Origin: Anseranas semipalmata
Taxonomy: Eukaryota > Chordata > Aves > Anseriformes > Anseranatidae
Assembly (NCBI GenBank): GCA_013399115.1
Contig: VXAA01003912.1
Location: forward strand, 392,255-456,254
Direction of reading: 5' to 3'
Length of the DNA stretch: 64,000 bases
Positions 56,215 through 64,000 of this stretch are shown piece after piece; within the stretch, counting starts at the first letter, position 1; the number at the start of each line of letters is the position of its first letter. The notes beneath the pieces are model-generated. The model made no database searches and was not told where the DNA came from. It saw only the letters and a program-made list of their open reading frames with translations. The translations under genes were made by a program, and so were the position numbers.

Positions 56215-59200
56215 TTCTCTCTTTTAACACCTGACAACAGTCATTAACAGTTTAGTTATATCCAGTCCATAATCTCAGGGAAATATTCAAGAATTTAAGA
56301 AAGAGGTGCTGATAAATACGCACTACAAGTGAAGACTCACCCCAGTCAGACTGGCTTATCCCATCTCTGAAGGCTGGAGCAGCGAACGAGGAGATCTGAG
56401 ATGCCTCCCCAGAGCAGGGAGGAGAATGGTAATTGCATCATTTTTCGAGATCAGGAGAGGCAATGGTTTAGGCAGTGGCTCTCTTTCCTGTGAGTCAGTA
56501 CTGAGCCAGTCAGTGCCCTGCAGCACTCCCTGGGGCTCTGTGCTATTAGAAGTGATGACTCTCACACAGGCTGTAGAGCAGGATCCAAGCTGACTTTTGC
56601 TTATTAGAAAAAGATCTGTTACTTTATTTTTCAGAAAGAGCAAGAACATACTGCTAATACTTTGGGCAACTTCCAGCAGCCAAATTACTGTTAATGCCCA
56701 GAACACTTTCCACTTTTGTCAGGGGGCCTCTGAGATGACTAAATAAAGCTTCCTATACTCTTACTATCAACATTTTGCAGAAAGAAACAGCCAGAAAAAA
56801 TCTGACTTGAGAAAATCACCCTACAAACACTATTCACATCTGCCGACTGCCAGGTTTACACTTCCACCACTAAATCACACTAAGTTTGCTGTCTAAAAAA
56901 TAGTAACTTCATATGGAAAAAAAAAAAAAGCATTCTTCCAACTTAAAAAACTGTAGCACGGCAAGATGTATGCCAAAAGTATCTGTATTCAAGTGCAAGT
57001 AATGGGGGAGGAATTATTGAAGGAATTTCAAGACAAAAAGCTTTAGCTCATGCTTTTAGTAAAAAAGGAGTTCTGCATACAAACTGAAAATACTGTCAAT
57101 CCTTTTGTGGCTCTTTGGAAGTTCATAGTACATGTTTTATATACTTCATACACCTTCCTTGGGCAAATCTCATAACCAAGTATTTTTGTGTTTAATTTCC
57201 AGTCTAGAAAGACAAATGATTTCTCAATGAGAAAGAAAAGAAAAAGCCACAAACATTTATGCATGTGTAGAGTGTTTCTAAACTAACACAATCCACAAAT
57301 ATTTTCAAATCCAAAAGCCACTTTTACACTAACAACTTCTTTCAGATATTTCTGCTGGTCATTTAACTGCCTCTGACAAACTTTCATTAGGAAATACCAT
57401 GATGCTTGAAAAGAGAAAATGTCTCAAAGGCAAAAATTTAACAAATGAAGCAAAAATACAATATAACATGCGATATGACGAATCCTGTATTCGTCTCTAT
57501 CACTTAGCCCGCTTTGTTCAGGAGCTAACAGACAAATGTTTCAGGTAAGGAAAAGCATAAACCATATGCAACCCCTCAGTGACCTAAACCATGCATAAAA
57601 CAGGCACATCTACATTTTTAGCTACTCTACGTGTTACACACAGTCATAAAAATGCTGTAACATTTAGTTAAACCATGAGACAGTGGTTTACACCCAGACT
57701 TCTCCTACATTGTCACCATGGTAAGCCTAAGCATACAGATAATACAAGAAGTCAGAAATGAGGAAGGGAAAGGAAAAAATGTAAATGAAAATGTCTGGTA
57801 CGTACTTTTGTTAAAAAAAAAAAAAAAAATGTGATCAACTTCTTCAAATGACTAAGGCTATACTATTTGATGATATATGTATTCAGGCACATATATGCTT
57901 GACTGCACCAATAATTTCATCACTGTATCTTTCTGAAGTATTCACATAAACATACTCAAGCACAAAAAACAGATGAGAAAATAGGTTGAAATTAAATGCA
58001 AGCAAACTGTCAAAACTTAAGTTTCAAAACATAGTTGCTCCACAGTTTTCGAAAAAAAAAAAAAACCACTAACACTACAACTGCTTGAACATATTCAGTG
58101 ACAAGCACAGAAAAAGGCAGTCTTTCTCTCAGACTGTCAGCTTTAGATGGATTTTTTTAAAAAAAGGGGGAACATAGCAGTTCTGACTAAGGTGCTAACA
58201 GTACAAGTGACATCCCATTGGGAAACAAATTGTATTGTGTCAGTAAGAGATATGAAGCACAGATTAAGTTGTAAGAATAAGTTTGTATATTTAGACAACT
58301 GCTACAGACAATGAACATAGAAACTAACATTCACTGAACTCTCCACCCAAAACATTGATTTATGAAATCCTGAATTCTTAGACAGGGTGACGCATAAAAG
58401 TAAAAAATATGAGTAATAAAAAAAAGCAGCAGAAATCAGCCATGCCAAGTACAAGAGATATTTTACATGTACAAGAGCACCAGATGTCTGCATAATCAAC
58501 ATCATGGCTGAAAATAAGTCTGTACTGTGAACTTAAAGCAAGAATTTAAGTAACCCAAAATAAACAAATATTAAGGTTTGCAGAAAACTGTATTCACAGC
58601 TGGAAATGTATTAACTAATACAACAGTTCTTTTAAGTGTTTTTTGGTTATAAATTTTTCCAAAAGTTTCCTCTTGGCTGAGATGATGCCTGGAAGCTAGC
58701 ATAAAAATGCATGAAGAAACCTGTCATTTAAAAGGCAGGCAATACACAAAAGTCTTAATTGTGAATAAAAATGTTGAATTAAGCACCAGTTCGTCTGCGT
58801 GCAACACTAATCCTTCCCACAGTTTACAGTGGGAAGGCAGACGGCAGCACCGAGTGCCGGAGCCCTCTGAGCACGCAGCGCCCAACCTCCCGGGAGCTAA
58901 CACAGGCCGGACCAGAGGTCAGGGCTTCCCCCTTGCTCCCAGGGATCAGCGCTTGGCTGGACCACGACTGCTACTCCAAGCAGGCAAATGACTCCCCAAT
59001 TTGCCCTTCTTTTATGATCCTACAGAAACTATTAACAGGAGATCAGCCTAAGGAACAGGGAATATTTGGTGAATCTTCTGGAGCATCAAGGAACTCAAAC
59101 TGCATGGTAAGATCCAGGTCAATAAATCCCAAATAAGAAAGGTGTATTCTCATTCTGGCCAAAGTCAGACAAAAGAAAAACCAAGAAGCTCATCAATAAA

Positions 59201-60600
59201 AACAGAGGTTTATTTCAGTACTCCTATTTTTTAGGGTGCCTTACCACTAGTTCTTGTTCAGAAATTAGTCGCTTGCACAGAAGCATAAAAACAAGACAAC
59301 AGCATCAATACAAAACCATCTTGCATATTAACATATAACCTTACCCATATATTCCTTCATTTAGCGTGCTTGAAATCTAGAACAAAAATTTGATTGTAGG
59401 GAAACATATATAAAAATGTAAGTCATGAGCCCAAGCAAAATGCATAAAGGTTTGCTGACTTCTCCATTAAGACAGGAAGGAAGTTATAAGAATAATTTAG
59501 CCTTCTGGCTGACAAGGTTAGTTGCTTTATCAGAATATTTATGCTAGCTGACATTTTTATTATGTCACTAAATCACAAAATTGTGTGTTTTAATCAAAGC
59601 TTTTAGCACTTGACTGCAGAGAAAAACTAAACTTAGGTCAAAATAGATCAAAATTCAGAAGGCAAGAGAAAGGTGAGTCTTACAGTACTAAAATGCTTTA
59701 AAAACAAACGAAAAACACTCAAAAGTTATATTTGGCAATATTGCAAGGAGGGTGTTTTCCCTCATCTCCCAGGTTATTACCTTGTAAAAAAAACTGATTT
59801 GTTTGCTTTTATTTTATTTTTATTTTAGCAGAGAAAGGGCAGGTGGACAAATATCATTGTTGCCTACTTTTGCATTCTGTTACCTATATATCAACATAGA
59901 AAAGAATTAATAATCAATAGCCCATAACAGTCCATGGGAGTACAGGCAAATGTCCCAAGCAGCTTAGAACTACATCAAATTCCATTTTGGAGTCATTCTG
60001 ACACAGGTCTTACTCCAAATCACAAGGCATACAATGCAGTTTCTGTGTTATACAGTCTGTCCAAATTATCAAATTGTCCAGATTTTAAATAGTTTTTTGT
60101 TTTTTTTTTTAAGGCTACCATGGTAAAGAAAACTAACTGTATAGTTACATTAATAAGTTATTAGTAGATCAATTAAAACATGGGGATTAATAGCATGTAA
60201 AGTCTCCCACAGCAACTGCCAACATACAAACTACGTCCTCCTGTATATGAAAGTAGAATAAACAGTCTCACATTTACCTTATATAGGCTAATAATACACA
60301 CGGTTCACAACTGAGGCATTTTGGTTTCTTCCTTGGCAACTTTCTGTGTAGTCATCCTCTTAGGTTTGAATACAGACCGATTACCAGCCCAATTATTGGC
60401 TAAAAACTCCCAGGGCCACAATTACCTAGCTGCTCCCCAACGTCAGCATTAGAAGCCATACAGGTAGCCTGACCGCACGCGCTTCTGGAGAGGGGGAGAA
60501 AACAAGGATGTAAAATACAGCTCTGATCTATGATCACAAATTCCTTTTGATTACCGGGGGAATCTACATCCATACTGTGAAGGTCAGCTGGACATGTCTG
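56215..60600. other. non-coding region
   Basis: AT-rich, no recognised coding exon; short A tracts (for example 57813-57829 and 58052-58066). A small GC-richer stretch lies near 58790-58980. Confidence 0.5.
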
Positions 60601-60629
60601 ACTCTTACAGGTAACATCCTTCGTTCAAG

Positions 60630-61440
60630 CACTGGAGCCCGGTCAGAAGGATGGATTGTATTGCACTACACTGAGGGAGGAGCGGCGCTCAGCCTCCGCT
60701 GCTGAACAAGACATCATTAAAGACCGTCCACAATTATGTGGGCCGTTCCCTAACAGAACAGGTGGTTAGTGCCTATAAAAACCAGTTTTTCAGGTCTGAA
60801 CTCAAATCGCATGGTAACCACGCAACAGACCACCCAAGGGGTTGTGCCTGGCCAGAGGGTCACGCAGCAGCTGAGGGAACGGTGAGAGAACCAAAGCCTG
60901 CCTGGATCCTTCTCACAGGGCAGAGCAAAGGAAGCCTGCACTGGGGGCATGGAGTATGGAGACATGGCAGCCCTACAGAGCATCATCCAGAGCCCAGACA
61001 GTGCTCCAAACAAGGCAGACTCAGGGAACGGCACACAGAATAGTTGATTTTGCACGGCTAACAATCTCCAGCATTACCTGCAAGCCTTTAAAAACTTCCC
61101 CCACAACTAGCTCCGTGTCTCTGCGACTGTCAGCAATCCCCTGCCTCCGAGAGTTCGGTGGTCCTGGTGATGGGCCTCCAGAGCAGTTCACTTTAAACAG
61201 ACGCAGAGTCGCACTGATTTTAAGGTCCAAGGTCCGGGCTCAGTGAGGGAGCCTGGAGAGGCACCACCCAGAACCTCCTTCAAGCCCCGAAGGGCTTAAA
61301 GCACTCTCATACAGGGTGGGCGCAAACACCGCTAGCCGGTGCCTTGCAGAGAGGGCTCGAATCAGGACGGTAACACCACCAACCAGCACACAAGAGAACT
61401 CACTACAATTCAACCACGACACTGAAAAAGAAAGACGGAG
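60630..61440. other. GC-richer segment of unknown nature
   Basis: About 800 bases of balanced base composition with more CpG than the neighbours. Several 60-100 codon frames overlap on both strands, none with a recognisable domain. Could be an old retroelement, a non-coding exon or a regulatory segment. Confidence 0.25.
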
Positions 61441-62600
61441 TTGTTCCCCACTCTGCCTATTGCTGCACGGCTCCTCTGCCTTCTGCTAGACCTTTGCTCT
61501 AAGCGCGGGGCTCACGGCTCTGCAACTCATGACAACATTTCTGAACAATTTGGTCTCCGATGCAACAGGTAGGTACAGGCAAGCGCTTCTGAAACACACC
61601 AGGTTTCCAGAAGACACATGCCACCTTCCCCCTTGTGGTACCTCCACAGTCCCTGTCTCAACGTTATCACTAATCTAGCCTGACTCTGTGTCTGGGCAAG
61701 GTTTTCTCAGATCCAGCAGAGTGTTATTATACAATATAATCTAGTCTCCTCTGCCTGCAACCTATAGTGAGTCCATTTCTGTGAGTACAGTGCCCCAGTT
61801 AAAGAAGTCATTTCTCTTCTCCCCCCTCAGCACTTTTTCCCACTCTTGAAATCCCCGCTATTTCTAGCGAGAATGTTTTACAGCATGTAAGCACAGCAAC
61901 ACTTCACCCTTTTTCCAACTACTCCAACTACACACTATGTTATTCAGCACAGCTTCCAGCATGCTGAATACACTGTGTGCTGGAGAAGTGCTGCCTCACC
62001 CATTGGCTTGGTTTTAATGAGAAAATAAATTAACTGATTCCCAGATTATGCATCCATACTGTCTGCAGCCAACACTCCTCATAGACCTACCACCAAGTAA
62101 TACAATTTTTTCTTTGGCAAGTGCTTCTTAAAATGTTGGTTATCCATCTGTAAATGCACAAGCTGAAAGAATGATGCCTGGGATACCTGTACACAGAAAG
62201 ACACGAGGCACCGTCCAGAAAGACAAACAAGCACAGTATCTTTTAGATTATGTAGTCTTTGGAAATGACATTTTAGTCAGTTTTCTTTATGTATACATAC
62301 ACATCTTTTGGTAGCAGAGATAACTCTAAGAAAAGCCTAACCATCACTGGCTAGGGAGCCTTTCAGCGCAGTTTAAAATAAGTATAGCAGAATGCATTTC
62401 TAAATATGACAGCCTGTATGAACGTACGACATAAATTGATTCAACATTTAAAACAAGTGTTTAAAGCTACTCTGGTAAACCAGTTTAGCTACAACGACAT
62501 CCAAATTCCCTGTCTAAACATGTTGTATAAATAGTTACGGAACACACACAGCCAATCTATGAAAATGAACAGCCTGATTCTTGCCTAAATCTGTCCAGAA
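61441..62600. other. non-coding region
   Basis: No exon, element or repeat recognised. Confidence 0.45.
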
Positions 62601-63140
62601 TCTTGGGGGGCGGAGGGGGAATAATTCCCCCTTTATTCTTCCAATATATTATTCACGAATTCCAATTCAATCGCCACTACCCGGCAATGTTGTTGGTTTA
62701 TTGGTCTGCACCTGACGAGAAGCAATGTAACACCCCCGCACAGTTCTGCTCCCGCTGACAACTGATGTCACTAAATCACGCTGTAAAGCGCTGCAAGCGA
62801 GCTCTGAACAAGCAAGCAATCATCGCGTCAGCTCGCGGGGGGAATAAAATTGCCTGTGTGGAATCCTGCATATTTGTGGCGCTGTAAGAACTGCATAAAA
62901 TCACATTTACAAAGTAACAGTGCTGTTTTTTTCCTATTTCTTTGAAAGCTATATGTGGTGTTTATACTGTTATCAAATTAAATTCTCACTTTCTCAGAAC
63001 AACTCCGAGTTTTGACTACCTTCCAACACCTGTGAATATCATATTGTTACGTCACCTTCAACAGCACTGCACTTCCTTAACCGGTCACAATATATGCCAA
63101 CACAACTGTCACTATAGCACCGCGATGCATCGCCTGCCTT
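62600..63140. promoter_or_regulatory. CpG-enriched region with CRE-like and inverted CCAAT motifs
   Basis: About 13 CpGs between 62660 and 62860, with CRE-like half or variant sites (TGACGAG, TGATGTCAC, GCGTCAGC), an inverted CCAAT (ATTGG) at about 62700, and a 14-base palindrome GGGGAATAATTCCCC-like near 62616-62631. Compatible with a promoter or first exon. An LTR is a second possibility, since CCAATAAACC followed by a CA-rich stretch on the minus strand is LTR-like. I cannot choose between them. Confidence 0.3.
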
Positions 63141-64000
63141 ATTTTAGAAGTGCAGCATCCTGAGAGAAAAGGGAGTGGGGGGCTTGTAACTGCTGTGGTA
63201 TTACAATTAGCAGACTAAAAATAAAAAGTAGAAAATCCAAAATCCAAAACAGGATACTCCTCAGGAACTTAGAAAAAAAACTATAGATGATTTTTAAGAA
63301 GTACTGCAGTGAAATATTTTCACATTCATTTCCTGCTGTACAAGTAAAGCAGAGGAGTGGAAATCTTTCTTATGTGGTACTGAAATTGGGCAAACAATTC
63401 AGTTAGCAATACCTCAAATCAAAATACAGTCCCGGTCACTTTTCCAGCATGTCCGCAGAGGTATGGCTTACAACTCGGATAACAAGAGCACAGTTTTACA
63501 ATACAGCTACTGCCTAAGAGGAGGGAACGGCCCCCGCCTGTCTCTCCAGAAGTTCAGCAATTCAGTCTTGTCACTTCCTCTATCCTGGTTGCTCTGTTCA
63601 GACTTAAAAAAAAAAATAAATGCTTATCCTATAAAAGAATAGCTTTTTGCCCATGTAGTTCCCCAAATCAGCTCAGCAGCAGGTCAGATGCGCAGCAGCG
63701 CTGATTCAAGGGGTGGGAGCAACGAGGCAGGAAGCGAGCAGCACTGCGCTCTCCTAGGGACAGCTGCTCACCGAGCCAGCTTAGCCACACCAGGGAAATC
63801 CCACCTGTAATCGAATTCGGTCCTGATTTACATTCAGAGTCATAGAAGAGTATTTGCAGAAAATACACTTTACAAAGCCATCAATAGTCATTTTATGTAA
63901 CTAGCAAGCAAAAAGCAATTTAAAGTTTCCAGGACATTCCCAAAAGCAGCTGTGCTTTTCTGGACGTATGCAAAGCCCTTGCTGGAGAGAAAAAAAAAAA
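63141..64000. other. non-coding region at the right edge
   Basis: No coding exon recognised; the neighbour expected here from mammalian gene order (TENT4B/PAPD5) is not visible in the window. Confidence 0.4.

Noticed and set aside
60738..61246. Candidate exons of the expected upstream neighbour TENT4B
   Set aside because: None of the frames shows nucleotidyltransferase or basic C-terminal features of that family.
1..64000. CRISPR arrays, operons, tRNA or rRNA genes, prophage or other defence-type systems
   Set aside because: The sequence is vertebrate nuclear DNA with spliced genes and CR1 elements; no spaced direct repeats or structural RNA genes were recognised.

Overview
The window is a piece of a bird nuclear genome, AT-rich and mostly intron. 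Two truncated CR1 retroposon 3' ends (38085-38303 and 18018-18080) point to a bird. A run of 10 Ns inside a poly-A tract (41054-41063) marks an assembly gap. I saw no bacterial, plasmid, CRISPR or phage content.

The main gene is ADCY7, a transmembrane adenylyl cyclase of the ADCY2/4/7 subfamily, on the minus strand. I could place 25 coding exons from the ATG at 36148 to the stop at 5219-5221. Every intron is GT-AG, and every exon phase joins to the next, giving one 3177-nt reading frame (1058 residues plus stop; human ADCY7 is about 1080). The protein shows a cytoplasmic N-terminus, six membrane segments, the C1a catalytic half, a C1b linker, six more membrane segments and the C2a catalytic half. 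The metal-binding Asp pair and the C2 Lys/Asp/Asn/Arg/Lys active-site residues are all present.

At the left edge, the last coding exon of BRD7 lies on the plus strand (561-625), followed by a short 3'UTR with AATAAA at 742-747. BRD7 and ADCY7 are therefore tail to tail, as in mammals. A likely ADCY7 poly(A) signal (AATAAA on the minus strand, 2479-2484) leaves about 1.7 kb between the two transcripts.

From 36.2 to 64.0 kb (upstream of the ADCY7 start codon) I found no convincing protein-coding exon. This is probably the 5' non-coding part of ADCY7 and/or the spacer to the next gene. It holds one CR1 fragment, microsatellites, and several CpG-enriched patches (about 44.0-44.4, 55.86-56.17, 60.6-61.4 and 62.6-63.1 kb) that could be promoters, enhancers or untranslated first exons.

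I did not find a new biological system. The points most worth a second look are a tandem (GTNNGT) splice donor at ADCY7 exon 13, an in-frame double acceptor at exon 10, an unexplained 229-codon antisense ORF inside intron 9, and the CpG patches with no assigned function.
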